Shown here: piece after piece, positions 27,032-35,366 of the stretch | Layout: each line of letters begins with the position of its first letter | How positions within the stretch are numbered: position 1 is the stretch's first letter | NCBI RefSeq assembly: GCF_003605735.1 | Contig: NZ_QXTJ01000039.1 | Coordinates: 537,090-601,089 of the forward strand | Length of the DNA: 64,000 bases | Reading direction: 5' to 3' | DNA from: Pseudomonas sp. LS-2 | Lineage (GTDB): Bacteria > Pseudomonadota > Gammaproteobacteria > Pseudomonadales > Pseudomonadaceae | Program-made: the position numbers and the translations under genes | The notes under the pieces: generated by a model | Database searches by the model: none | Seen by the model: the letters and a program-made list of their open reading frames with translations, nothing else | Told to the model about the DNA's origin: nothing

Positions 27032-28362
27032 GCGGCCTCGGTTCGCGCTGCGGCCATCAGGGCCTCGATTTCAGGGACTGTTTTTGGCACGCCACCGGTC
27101 AGGATTTCACAGCCTTTTTTGGTCACCACGACATCGTCCTCGATTCGTACACCAATCCCGCGCCACTTCTTCGCGACATTCTGATTGTCCGGCGCGACAT
27201 AAATACCCGGTTCGACGGTCAGCGCCATGCCGACTTCCAGCACACGCCACTCTCCGCCGACCTTGTACTCGCCAACATCGTGCACATCCATGCCCAGCCA
27301 ATGGCCGGCGCGGTGCATGTAAAAGGCTTTGTACGCTTCGGCGGCGATCAGTTCATCGACCTCGCCTCGCAATAAACCCAGCTCCACCAATCCTGCTGTA
27401 ATCACCTGAACCGTTGCCTCATGGGCCTGGTTCCAGTGATTGCCGGGCTTGATGGCTGCGAACGCTGCCTCCTGGGATTTGAGCACCAGTTCGTAAATCG
27501 CTTTCTGCTCGGCCGAGAACTTGCCACTGACCGGGAACGTGCGTGTGATATCGCTCGCGTAGCAGTCGATTTCGCAACCGGCGTCGATCAGTACCAGATC
27601 ACCGTCCTTGAGCGGCGCGTCGTTCCCCTGGTAATGCAGGATGCACGCGTTGCGGCCCGAGGCGACGATCGAACCGTAGGCCGGCATCTTCGCCCCGCCT
27701 TTGCGGAACTCGTAATCCAGCTCGGCTTCCAGGCTGAACTCGTACAACCCGGCGCGGCTGGCCTGCATCGCACGAACGTGGGCCCTTGCAGAAATCTGCG
27801 CGGCCTCGCGCATCACTTTCACTTCTGCCGCCGATTTATACAGGCGCATGTCGTGCAGCAGATGATCCAGGGCAACGAACTCTTTCGGCGGTTGCGCACC
27901 CAGATGCGCCTTGGAGCGGATGACGTTGATCCACTCCATCACATGCCGGTCGAACTCGGGATTATTGCCCATCGACGAATACACCCGATCCCGGCCTTCG
28001 ATCAGGCCGGGCAGGATGTCGTCGATGTCGGTAATGGGAAATGCATCATCGGCGCCGAAATCCCTGATCGCCCCGTCTTGACCCGCGCGCAGACCATCCC
28101 ACAACTCACGCTCGGGATTGCGCTCACGGCAGAACAACACGTATTCGCCGTACTCGCGGCCGGGGATCAGCACAATCACCGCTTCTGGCTCGGGGAAGCC
28201 GCTCAGGTACTGGAAGTCGCTGTCCTGGCGGTACACATGCTCGACATCCCGATTTCGAATCGCCACCGCAGCAGCCGGCAGAATGGCGATGCTGTTGGGC
28301 TCCATCTGCTCCATCAAGGCTTTGCGGCGACGGGCATATTCGGCTTTCGGGATATGAATCAT
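27028..28362 (-). CDS. pepP: Xaa-Pro aminopeptidase (M24B)
   Basis: The 444-residue metallopeptidase removes N-terminal residues that precede proline. The N-terminal domain begins MIHIPKAEYARRRKALMEQM. The pita-bread catalytic domain has dimetal ligands in VLIDAGCEIDCYASDITRTFPV (two Asp), GHWLGMDVHDVG (His), TVEPGIYV (Glu) and GIGVRIEDDVVVT (Glu). ATG 28362 matches the family start. A TTG six bases upstream is better spaced from GGAGG and could also be used. It lies between the UPF0149 gene and ubiH in one operon. Confidence 0.94.
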   Translation of the reverse strand: MIHIPKAEYARRRKALMEQMEPNSIAILPAAAVAIRNRDVEHVYRQDSDFQYLSGFPEPEAVIVLIPGREYGEYVLFCRERNPERELWDGLRAGQDGAIRDFGADDAFPITDIDDILPGLIEGRDRVYSSMGNNPEFDRHVMEWINVIRSKAHLGAQPPKEFVALDHLLHDMRLYKSAAEVKVMREAAQISARAHVRAMQASRAGLYEFSLEAELDYEFRKGGAKMPAYGSIVASGRNACILHYQGNDAPLKDGDLVLIDAGCEIDCYASDITRTFPVSGKFSAEQKAIYELVLKSQEAAFAAIKPGNHWNQAHEATVQVITAGLVELGLLRGEVDELIAAEAYKAFYMHRAGHWLGMDVHDVGEYKVGGEWRVLEVGMALTVEPGIYVAPDNQNVAKKWRGIGVRIEDDVVVTKKGCEILTGGVPKTVPEIEALMAAARTEAA

Positions 28363-28436
28363 GGGCAAGGAGGGTCCTCCGGGTGGGCGCCGGTCATCGA
28401 CCTGAAGAAGATGACCGGATCGGCAACGACATGCAA

Positions 28437-28988
28437 TCAATGCAAAGAAGGCTTCGCTTCAGGTTCTGCTTTCTTGTTGAACTCGGTGAACAGCAGCAGC
28501 GGCGCGACGCGCAGGTACTCCATGACTTCCATGTAGTCGCTCTCGCCGTCTTCGGATTCTTCCAGAGTGTCCTGAATCTGCGCGATGGCCGCTAAATCCT
28601 GCAGCACGTCGCGGGCGTCTTCGCTCAGCGACTGGCCGCCGACCCGAGCGAAGCCATTGAGAAAGCCCTGACACCATTGCCCCATCGCCGTGGTTCGGGC
28701 GGTCAGCGACTCATCGTCGCCGGGCAACAGCAGCACGACGGTCATGTCGTCACCGGTCAGTTCGTTCTTCACCATTTCCTGCAAGCCGATCAACGCCTGA
28801 CGGACGTTGGCTTCAGGCTCGGTCTCCAGGAGCAGCTTTGCGTCCTCGATCCAGTCGTCTGCATCGAAGCCTGCGCCTGCGCAACTGCGGCCTAGCAACA
28901 GGCCGTGCAGCTCGGCGGGAGAGACTGGATGACCACTGCTTTCGAGCAAAGTGGCGAATGCGTTGTACGGGGAATTCTGATTAGGCAT
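28437..28988 (-). CDS. UPF0149 (YgfB/YecA) family protein
   Basis: The 183-residue acidic, mostly helical protein has the family opening NAFATLLESSGHPVSPAELHGLLLGR, then GFDADDWIEDAKLLL and WCQGFLNGFARVGG. Function is not defined by sequence; the family lacks catalytic motifs. ATG 28988 is preferred over a TTG two codons upstream. It heads the pepP-ubiH-ubiI operon and is divergent from the zapB-like/zapA pair, as in E. coli. Confidence 0.9.
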   Translation of the reverse strand: MPNQNSPYNAFATLLESSGHPVSPAELHGLLLGRSCAGAGFDADDWIEDAKLLLETEPEANVRQALIGLQEMVKNELTGDDMTVVLLLPGDDESLTARTTAMGQWCQGFLNGFARVGGQSLSEDARDVLQDLAAIAQIQDTLEESEDGESDYMEVMEYLRVAPLLLFTEFNKKAEPEAKPSLH

Positions 28989-29137
28989 GGGCAACTAGGC
29001 GCCAAGCGGCGCAATGTCTAGAATGAAGGCCTTGTATCGTAGCACCGGCAGACGCGCCCAAGCTATCAGGCGATATTCAAGGCGAGTCCAGACGCCAGCT
29101 CCTGCACCACTCATCTGAAAGTAATCAGTGGAAAACA

Positions 29138-29347
29138 ATGGAAGACAATGACCTGCAAGCGCTGATGGCTCGACTGGAGTTATTGATCAATCGTGTCGAG
29201 CAACTAAAAAGTCAAAACGGACTCTTATTAGCTCAGGAAAAAACCTGGCGCGAGGAACGCGCTCACCTCATCGAAAAGAACGAAATCGCCCGGCAAAAGG
29301 TCGAGTCCATGATTTCGCGCCTCAAGGCCCTGGAGCAAGACTCATGA
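29138..29347 (+). CDS. TIGR02449-type coiled-coil protein (ZapB-like)
   Basis: The 69-residue product is almost entirely a predicted coiled coil: LQALMARLELLINRVEQLKS, then LLAQEKTWREERAHLIEKNE. Leucine/isoleucine heptads run to KALEQDS. It overlaps the zapA start by four bases (ATGA), so the two are translated together. The coupling to ZapA, and the coil, suggest a ZapB-like accessory role in cell division. That role is inference. Confidence 0.85.
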   Translation: MEDNDLQALMARLELLINRVEQLKSQNGLLLAQEKTWREERAHLIEKNEIARQKVESMISRLKALEQDS

Positions 29348-29661
29348 GTAATGGCAACAGCATCACCGTGCAAATCCTCGACAAAGAGTATTCGATCATC
29401 TGCCCTCAGGAGGAGCGCACCAATCTGGTCAGCGCCGCGCGTTATCTGGACGGCAAGATGCGAGAAATCCGCAGCAGCGGCAAAGTCATCGGTGCTGACC
29501 GTATTGCGGTGATGGCAGCGCTCAACATTACCCATGATCTGTTGCACAAGCAGGAACTGCCCGAAGCACAAACCAGCGGTTCGACCCGCGAGCAGGTGCG
29601 CGATCTTCTGGACCGCGTGGACCTGGTCCTTGCCACGGATGAGCCAAAAGCACAAGGCTGA
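29344..29661 (+). CDS. zapA: Cell division protein ZapA
   Basis: The 105-residue FtsZ-ring accessory protein begins NSITVQILDKEYSIICPQEER, then LVSAARYLDGKMREIR in the globular head. A C-terminal helix (VMAALNITHDLLHKQEL) follows, for dimerisation. It immediately precedes 6S RNA, as in enterobacteria and other pseudomonads. Confidence 0.93.
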   Translation: MSNGNSITVQILDKEYSIICPQEERTNLVSAARYLDGKMREIRSSGKVIGADRIAVMAALNITHDLLHKQELPEAQTSGSTREQVRDLLDRVDLVLATDEPKAQG

Positions 29662-29680
29662 TTGTTGCGACATGATTCGG

Positions 29681-29686
29681 TATACT
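29681..29686 (+). promoter_or_regulatory. -10 element of the 6S RNA promoter
   Basis: TATACT stands seven bases before the inferred 5' end of 6S RNA. No good -35 is evident at 29658-29663 (CTGATT). Confidence 0.6.
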
Positions 29687-29692
29687 TGCCAC

Positions 29693-29869
29693 CGCTCCCT
29701 GGAGTGCTTGCCAGTCGGTCATGTCCCTGAGCCGATACGCACAACCACGGGGGTTGCACGTTGGGGTTGGTGTGCATGTCCGCTCGACGGAAAGCCTTAA
29801 AGCCTCCTGCAATCTCCACCTTGAACTTTCGGGTTCAAGGGCTACACCGACAGCGGTTCGTCGGGGAGT
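29693..29869 (+). ncRNA. ssrS: 6S RNA
   Basis: The roughly 177-nt RNA lies between zapA and the 5-formyl-THF cyclo-ligase gene, its standard place. Landmarks are the 5' CTCCCTGGAGTGCTTGCCAG, GTCCCTGAGCCGATA, the central GTGCATGTCCGCTCGACGG, the hairpin CTTGAACTTTCGGGTTCAAG, and a 3' GGGGAGT that pairs with the 5' GCTCCCT. It binds sigma-70 RNA polymerase and mimics an open promoter. Ends are estimated from the closing stem and may be off by a few bases. Confidence 0.92.
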
Positions 29870-29981
29870 CTCAAATTCTCAAACCATTGCCAGACGTCCT
29901 GTCTGGCGGTGGAAATGGGGCGACGATCGTGAATCAGCCTGATGTTTCGATCCCCCATCCAAATCGCACGGACCCGCCTGC

Positions 29982-30608
29982 ATGAACTCTTCTGGCGCCG
30001 CTTCCCTGAACGATTCTTCAACCCTTTCTCGCCCCCAATTGCGTCGTCTTCTACGCAAGGCCCGTCGCACGCTCAGTCGCGCAGAACAGCGACAGGCGGC
30101 ACAGGGTCTGTACCGTCAACTCGCGCAAAATCCACTTTTCCGCCGTGCCAGGCATGTTTCTCTGTACCTTCCGATGGACGGCGAAATCGATCCGCGCTTG
30201 CTGCTGCGCGAGGCTCAACGTCGTGGGAAAAAGACTTATCTGCCGGTACTCAGCGCCTGGCCCCGAACCAAAATGGTGTTTCAGCGCGTGCGGCCGGGAG
30301 AAAGATTCAGGCCCAACCGTTTCCGGATTCCCGAACCCCGCATCGATGCCAGAAAACAATGCAAGATCTGGGCGCTGGACCTGATTCTCATGCCGCTGGT
30401 AGGTTTCGATGATCAAGGCGGGCGGCTGGGCATGGGCGGCGGATTCTACGATCGCAGCCTGGCCTATCAGGCACGCCGAAAGGCCTGGCAGAAACCGGTG
30501 TTGCTCGGTCTGGCCCACGAATGTCAGAAAGTCGAAAAGCTGGCTGTCGCCAGTTGGGATGTACCGCTGCAAGGAACGGTGTCGGACAAGCGTTGGTATT
30601 TGGCGTGA
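29982..30608 (+). CDS. 5-formyltetrahydrofolate cyclo-ligase
   Basis: The 208-residue cytoplasmic enzyme converts 5-formyl-THF to 5,10-methenyl-THF using ATP. It shows the N-terminal LRRLLRKARRTLSRAEQRQA, the substrate region SLYLPMDGEIDPRLLLREAQ, and the nucleotide-binding signature GGRLGMGGGFYDRSLAY. Its position directly after ssrS matches E. coli ygfA/fau, where the two can share a transcript. Confidence 0.92.
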   Translation: MNSSGAASLNDSSTLSRPQLRRLLRKARRTLSRAEQRQAAQGLYRQLAQNPLFRRARHVSLYLPMDGEIDPRLLLREAQRRGKKTYLPVLSAWPRTKMVFQRVRPGERFRPNRFRIPEPRIDARKQCKIWALDLILMPLVGFDDQGGRLGMGGGFYDRSLAYQARRKAWQKPVLLGLAHECQKVEKLAVASWDVPLQGTVSDKRWYLA

Positions 30609-30660
30609 TGGCGTAGCGATTTTTTGCAGCAGCCCGGTAAGCCGGGCTGCCAGCGCTCAA

Positions 30661-30810
30661 TCAGCGGCGAGGCTGTTGCTGTTGTTGCTGGGTGATTTCA
30701 ACCGGCGCATCGGCCTTGGCGGACCACAGCCCCTGCGCGTATCCGGTGGTGACAATGCCCAAGCCGAACAAAATGACCAAAATCCATAGTAAATCCGGCT
30801 TGCGATGCAT
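30661..30810 (-). CDS. Small single-span membrane protein with poly-Gln tail
   Basis: The 49-residue product has ATG at 30810 behind AAGGGGGGC. One membrane helix (LLWILVILFGLGIVTTGYA, about residues 7-25) is followed by GLWSAKADAPVEITQQQQQQPRR. I recognise no family function. It is retained because of the good ribosome binding site, the clean helix and the intergenic location. A GC hairpin (30629-30650) lies beyond its stop, without a T-run in its direction. Confidence 0.6.
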   Translation of the reverse strand: MHRKPDLLWILVILFGLGIVTTGYAQGLWSAKADAPVEITQQQQQQPRR

Positions 30811-31005
30811 TGATTGCCCCCCTTTGGCAAACCAAAAACTAGCGTTCGCGACTTGTTTCTGTAGGTCGCGTAACGGTGTAGCCCTGAAAATCCCGGCATT
30901 CTGCGGTAACGTGAACCAACACGCAAATACTGGCGTCAACCGACTGTCGGTTTGTCACGAAAGCGTAGGACAACCTGCCCAGCCCCCGTTCAGGAGCCCC
31001 AGAAA

Positions 31006-31455
31006 ATGGCCTATTGGCTGATGAAATCCGAGCCCGACGAGCTATCGATCAGCGGACTGCAAAAACTCGAAAAAGCCCGTTGGGACGGGGTTCGCAACTA
31101 TCAGGCGCGCAACTTCCTGCGAGCCATGGCAGTAGGCGACGAGTTCTTTTTCTATCACTCGAGTTGTCCAGAGCCCGGGATTGCGGGTATCGCAAAGATC
31201 ATCGAAAGCGCCTATCCAGATCCCACCGCGCTGGACAACAAGAGCCACTACTTCGACGCCAAGGCGAGCAAGGACAAGAATCCCTGGAGCGCCATCGACG
31301 TCGCACATGTCCAAACCTTCTCCAAAGTGCTGAGTCTGGGTTACCTGAAACAACAGGCCGCACTGGAACAACTGCCACTGGTGCACAAAGGCAGCCGACT
31401 GTCAGTCATGCCGGTGACGGCCGAGCAATGGGCTGCAGTGCTGGCTTTGAGCTGA
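31006..31455 (+). CDS. EVE domain protein (YTH/PUA-like)
   Basis: The 149-residue single-domain protein begins MAYWLMKSEPDELSISGLQK and continues WDGVRNYQARNFLRAM, GDEFFFYHSSC and GIAGIAKIIESAYPDPTA, the complete EVE fold signature. The pocket is thought to bind modified bases or nucleotides; partners and role are unknown here. ATG 31006 is preferred to upstream in-frame starts because the family begins there and CAGGAGCC precedes it. Confidence 0.9.
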   Translation: MAYWLMKSEPDELSISGLQKLEKARWDGVRNYQARNFLRAMAVGDEFFFYHSSCPEPGIAGIAKIIESAYPDPTALDNKSHYFDAKASKDKNPWSAIDVAHVQTFSKVLSLGYLKQQAALEQLPLVHKGSRLSVMPVTAEQWAAVLALS

Positions 31456-31514
31456 GGACTTGATAACACGCCATCACGGCGCCGGATGTTGAAGTCGATC
31501 ACCATCGCGCCGCG

Positions 31515-31585
31515 CTGTAGCAGCACGGCTTACCGGCAGCGGCGTCTTCAAAATCGCTGCCGCCGGCAAGCCGGACTGCGACAAG
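31515..31585. repeat. REP pair, family A (right arm degenerate)
   Basis: The left arm is CTGTAGCAGCACGGCTTACC and the right arm GGCAAGCCGGACTGCGACAA; the right end has lost the usual CTACAG. It lies between the convergent EVE and FliL-like genes. Confidence 0.75.
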
Positions 31586-31617
31586 ACACTCACCCGCCGG
31601 TCGCTACATAGCTGGCG

Positions 31618-32028
31618 TTACTGAGCAATAAAGTTATTGAACAGCAGGTCTTCAACCACAGGCTGGCCGGTTTCCTGGCTGAGCACTTGCTGCGTCTGCT
31701 TCAACGCTTCCTGACGTAGCTTTTCCTTGGCATCGACGTTGCTCATGCTGTCGACCGTCTGCTGAGTGAACAGTGCAACCAGCTGATTACGAATCAGCGG
31801 CTCGTTCTGCTTCACCAGCTTCTGCGCCTCGGCGCCTTTGACCCGCAACGCTACGTCAGCCTTATAGACGTGCAGCTTCGGGCTGCCGTCCAGCGCGTAG
31901 TTGCCTACGAACGGCGGGGTCAGCGCTACATAGGAAACCTTGTTCGGGTCTTCCTTCTCGCCGCCCTCTTCGGCCAGCGCCACAACCGGTGCCGACAACG
32001 CCAACAACATCAGAATCCACGCTTTCAC
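31618..32028 (-). CDS. FliL-related exported protein
   Basis: The 136-residue product has a signal peptide (MKAWILMLLALSAPVVALA) and a domain resembling the periplasmic part of FliL: KVSYVALTPPFVGNYALDGS, then LHVYKADVALRVKG and RNQLVALFTQQTVDSM. Unlike flagellar FliL it lacks a retained membrane anchor and is far from any flagellar gene. It may therefore act as a soluble relative; function is unknown. Confidence 0.8.
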   Translation of the reverse strand: MKAWILMLLALSAPVVALAEEGGEKEDPNKVSYVALTPPFVGNYALDGSPKLHVYKADVALRVKGAEAQKLVKQNEPLIRNQLVALFTQQTVDSMSNVDAKEKLRQEALKQTQQVLSQETGQPVVEDLLFNNFIAQ

Positions 32029-32163
32029 AGTCCACTCCTCAATCCGGTTCGCGCCATAGCTTACTAGAGCTTATGCACGCCTATCAGGCCGGGGCATGCT
32101 CATTGACCCCACAACCTCTCTACCTACACTTATCGGCCATCACAGGAAAAGGAATAGTCCCCG

Positions 32164-33141
32164 ATGAAAGCCGTGCTCTGCAAAGCCTTCGGCCCCGCCG
32201 AAAACCTGGTGCTGGAAGACATTCCGACGCCTGAACCCAAGAAGAATGAAATCCTGCTGGACGTGCACGCGGCCGGGGTCAACTTCCCTGATACCCTGAT
32301 CATCGAGGGCAAATACCAATTCAAACCACCCTTCCCGTTTTCTCCAGGCGGCGAAGCGTCCGGTGTCGTCTCGGCCGTGGGCGAAAAAGTCAGCCACCTC
32401 AAAGTGGGCGACCGAGTGATGGCGTTGACCGGCTGGGGCAGCTTTGCCGAACAGATCGCTGTCGCGGGCTACAACGTCCTGCCGATCCCCGAAGCGATGG
32501 ACTTCACAACCGCCGCCGCTTTCAGCATGACCTACGGCACCTCCATGCACGCGCTGAAACAGCGTGCCAATCTGCAACCTGGCGAAACCCTGCTCGTCCT
32601 CGGCGCGTCAGGCGGCGTAGGCCTGGCCGCGGTAGAAATCGGCAAGGCCATGGGCGCCCGCGTCATCGCCGCCGCCAGCAGCGCGGAAAAACTCGACGTC
32701 GCAAAAAACGCCGGCGCCGACGAACTGATCAACTACAGCGACAGCAACCTCAAGGACGAACTCAAACGCCTCACCCACGGCAACGGCGTCGACGTCATCT
32801 ACGACCCCGTCGGCGGTGATCTCTTCGACCAGGCCATCCGCTCCATCGCCTGGAACGGCCGCCTCCTCGTCGTCGGCTTCGCCAGCGGGCGCATTCCTGA
32901 GTTGCCGGTGAACCTTGCGCTGTTGAAAGGCGCATCCGTGATTGGCGTGTTCTGGGGATCGTTTGCGCAGAGACAACCGCAGGACAATGCGGCGAACTTT
33001 CAGCAGTTGTTCACATGGTTTGGTGAAGGCAAGTTGAAACCGCTGGTATCGAAGGTTTATCCGCTGGAACAGGCTGGGGAAGCGATTGACTCGCTGGGGC
33101 AGAGGAAGGCGGTTGGGAAGGTGGTAGTTGGGGTGAGGTAA
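32164..33141 (+). CDS. NADPH:quinone oxidoreductase family protein (MDR)
   Basis: The 325-residue zinc-independent MDR enzyme has GVNFPDTLIIEGKYQFKPPF, then PFSPGGEASGVVSAVG and the NADPH-binding VLGASGGVGLAAVEIGKAMGA. The C-terminus is PLVSKVYPLEQAGEAIDSLG. Zinc-binding cysteines are absent. It probably reduces quinones or enones with NADPH; the physiological substrate is unknown. A strong bidirectional terminator follows. Confidence 0.9.
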   Translation: MKAVLCKAFGPAENLVLEDIPTPEPKKNEILLDVHAAGVNFPDTLIIEGKYQFKPPFPFSPGGEASGVVSAVGEKVSHLKVGDRVMALTGWGSFAEQIAVAGYNVLPIPEAMDFTTAAAFSMTYGTSMHALKQRANLQPGETLLVLGASGGVGLAAVEIGKAMGARVIAAASSAEKLDVAKNAGADELINYSDSNLKDELKRLTHGNGVDVIYDPVGGDLFDQAIRSIAWNGRLLVVGFASGRIPELPVNLALLKGASVIGVFWGSFAQRQPQDNAANFQQLFTWFGEGKLKPLVSKVYPLEQAGEAIDSLGQRKAVGKVVVGVR

Positions 33142-33149
33142 CGTTAGAC

Positions 33150-33185
33150 AATTAAAAGCCTCGCAACTTCGCGAGGCTTTTAATT
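33150..33185. terminator. Bidirectional Rho-independent terminator
   Basis: A perfect 15-bp stem (AATTAAAAGCCTCGC / GCGAGGCTTTTAATT) with a six-base loop has a T-run on both strands. It marks the end of the core segment and the left edge of the bacteriocin island. Confidence 0.92.
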
Positions 33186-33262
33186 ACGAGAATATGTAAA
33201 CGCGCACGAACCCAATCATTATCAAAGCATTTTAAAATCTCTACACACCAACTTACAAACCA

Positions 33263-33283
33263 ACACTGAAAAAATATCAGTGT
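33263..33283. promoter_or_regulatory. Dyad upstream of the bacteriocin gene
   Basis: ACACTG-N9-CAGTGT is a perfect 6-bp inverted repeat 66 bp upstream of the bacteriocin ATG, in AT-rich DNA. It is one base too short for the LexA pattern CTG-N10-CAG, and no clear PrtN P-box array is visible. The bound factor is unknown. Confidence 0.4.
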
Positions 33284-33348
33284 CGGATTGCGCCAGTTTA
33301 AAAACTTGAATTAGGTGCTCGCCATACAGACAAAAAAGGAGAAACTGT

Positions 33349-35358
33349 ATGAGCGACAATGACGAGAAAAACATTCATGTCAGGGAGGGTCAAAAAGAAC
33401 GTGATCCATATGGATCTCCCGGCAGAGTGCCTGGCTCGAGAGATGGTTGGACCATTGGGCTTGGGGGTTCTGGCGGCGGCCGTGGCGAAGGAGGTCGCCC
33501 AGGCACTCTCTCTGGCTCTAAACGGCGACGCTTGCGGCTAGCCGACAAACGCCGCCGGGAACAAGAGGCTCGGCAACAGGCAGAAGCCAACAGCCAAGCG
33601 CAAGCTCAGGCGGCCGCTCAAGCAGCGCGGGCGGCGCAAGCCCAACATGATGCGCAAGCACGCGCCGCCGCTGAAGCCCACGCCAAGGCGCAAGCAGAGG
33701 AACAGGCCCGAGCACACGCACAAGCCCAGGCTCGAGCTGCCGCCGAAGCACAAGCAGAGCGTGAGCGCGTGCAGCGTGCTCACAACCAGACCGTGGAATC
33801 GCTTTCGCAAGCCCAGCCTGCGGCAAAAGCGAGTCTCGACCAGCATCATGCCAACGTCAAATCGGCTCTAGCCGAACGTCTGCAGTCAGAAATTGAATCT
33901 TTAGCGCCCAGCGCCTCAGGCACGGGCCAGCCATTGCTGGACGCGATTCTGCAGCAGAAGGCCCGGATCAACTATTTGATTGCGCAAAAGTCTGCCTTAC
34001 GTAAGCTGAAGATAAGCAGTGCTCATTCATTTACGGGGGCCGACCCTCTAAGTATCAATGGCGAACGCTACAAAGCCATTTTGCTATCTCGCAGCACTAC
34101 CGCGGAACAAGCCCATCACATCCATCAAGCGTGGGTGGCTGCGTATGCCGATGCGCTGGAAGCAGTGGTACTTGTGGATGCTGAACGACTTCTCATTGAG
34201 AAGTCCGAGTTTCTTTCTAAAGCCTATGCCGAGGAATCTTGGCAGCTGCAACACAGCTCTGTTGCGCACGAGAAAATCTCGATAAAGCAAGCGTCCGAAT
34301 CAGGCCGACTCTGGCAGGTGGTTGCGGGGCCAACTACTTCCCCACAGAACGCGCCCACCGCGCAGGATATCGCCAAGTCCATTGCCGAAAAGCTATTCAC
34401 CCAGCAAGCAGCCAAAGTCTTGGGCAGAGCGCTACCACACCTCGCTTTGCTGTACCCAACGGACTTAGCAGACGGCGAGATCGGCCCTTCTACTTTCGCT
34501 ACAGCGGCGGCAGAACTGGGCGTGGCCAGTAATGTAGACCTGGGATTCATAGCGAGCCGTAGGGGGACCGTTGACGTCACCCATCGTATGACCTTTGAGG
34601 AAACGGCGGAAGAGCTAGCCACTGCATGGGTCACAGCTGATGGCGTTTCTGTCGGTACGAAAGTTCGTGTTCGGTCATTTATATATAACCCTGGCACGCA
34701 CAGGTACGAATTCACTCGTGACGGCGACACGAAACCAAGTCTGGTCTGGACGCCTACCGTAACCCCAGGGAATAGCTCCACTAACCTCCCGAGTGATACT
34801 CGGGACGTAGATCACTATTTCGGAGCTCCGTTAACGCCTGTTTCGGAAGCATTGGGGGACTATCCGACTTACGACGCTGAGGACGAAGGCGACTTCATTC
34901 TGGTTTTCCCGGAGGAGTCGGGGCTAGATCCTGTATATGTAATGTTAAAGAGCCCCAGGTATTTGCCTGGGATCGTTAGTGGTATGGGAGGCGCTACCGA
35001 TCCAAACTGGGAATTATCCGCATCCAAAGGGCTAGGGTCGCCTATTCCGACCGCAGTAGCTGACACACTGAAAGACAGAAGCTATGCTGAGTTCAGAAGT
35101 TTGAAAAAAGCTATCTGGAGAGAAATCTCAAAACTTCCTGAAGCTACAAAATACATGACCGAAGAAAATATCCAGCTAATTCGAAAAGGAAATTCTCCGA
35201 TCGCGCCTTACGCTGAGCAAAACGGGAAAAATGTGTGGTATGAAATTCATCACATCTCACCCATTTGGAAAGAAGGAGCGGTGTACGACCTAGACAATTT
35301 AGTGATAAACACCCCACTCAATCATAAAAAAATCCACAATGAGCTACGTAGCGATTAG
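33349..35358 (+). CDS. S-type pyocin / colicin-like HNH DNase bacteriocin
   Basis: This 669-residue toxin kills related strains by degrading DNA. The N-terminus is Gly-rich and disordered (to about 58). An Ala/Gln/Arg/Glu coiled coil follows at about 65-160, then a long helical region. A pyocin-S translocation domain lies around 400-560 (YVMLKSPRYLPGIVSGMGG). The C-terminal colicin E9-like nuclease starts at GLGSPIPTAVADTLKDRSYA and holds the HNH motif: His634-His635 in YEIHHISPI, Asn650 in VYDLDNL, His659 and His663 in NHKKIH. It lacks a signal peptide, as expected for lysis-released bacteriocins; no lysis gene is adjacent. The ATG follows AAAAAGGAGA. Codon use turns AT-rich towards the nuclease end. 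The immunity gene follows after 8 bp. Confidence 0.93.
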   Translation: MSDNDEKNIHVREGQKERDPYGSPGRVPGSRDGWTIGLGGSGGGRGEGGRPGTLSGSKRRRLRLADKRRREQEARQQAEANSQAQAQAAAQAARAAQAQHDAQARAAAEAHAKAQAEEQARAHAQAQARAAAEAQAERERVQRAHNQTVESLSQAQPAAKASLDQHHANVKSALAERLQSEIESLAPSASGTGQPLLDAILQQKARINYLIAQKSALRKLKISSAHSFTGADPLSINGERYKAILLSRSTTAEQAHHIHQAWVAAYADALEAVVLVDAERLLIEKSEFLSKAYAEESWQLQHSSVAHEKISIKQASESGRLWQVVAGPTTSPQNAPTAQDIAKSIAEKLFTQQAAKVLGRALPHLALLYPTDLADGEIGPSTFATAAAELGVASNVDLGFIASRRGTVDVTHRMTFEETAEELATAWVTADGVSVGTKVRVRSFIYNPGTHRYEFTRDGDTKPSLVWTPTVTPGNSSTNLPSDTRDVDHYFGAPLTPVSEALGDYPTYDAEDEGDFILVFPEESGLDPVYVMLKSPRYLPGIVSGMGGATDPNWELSASKGLGSPIPTAVADTLKDRSYAEFRSLKKAIWREISKLPEATKYMTEENIQLIRKGNSPIAPYAEQNGKNVWYEIHHISPIWKEGAVYDLDNLVINTPLNHKKIHNELRSD

Positions 35359-35366
35359 GAGCAGCA

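Noticed and set aside
30629..30650. Hairpin GCAGCCCGG-TAAG-CCGGGCTGC as a terminator
   Set aside because: The T-run precedes it on the plus strand and there is none after it on either strand; it may be a lone REP half.
33263..33283. LexA box for the bacteriocin
   Set aside because: The dyad is CTG-N9-CAG, one base short, and lacks the usual AT-alternating centre with ACAG ends.
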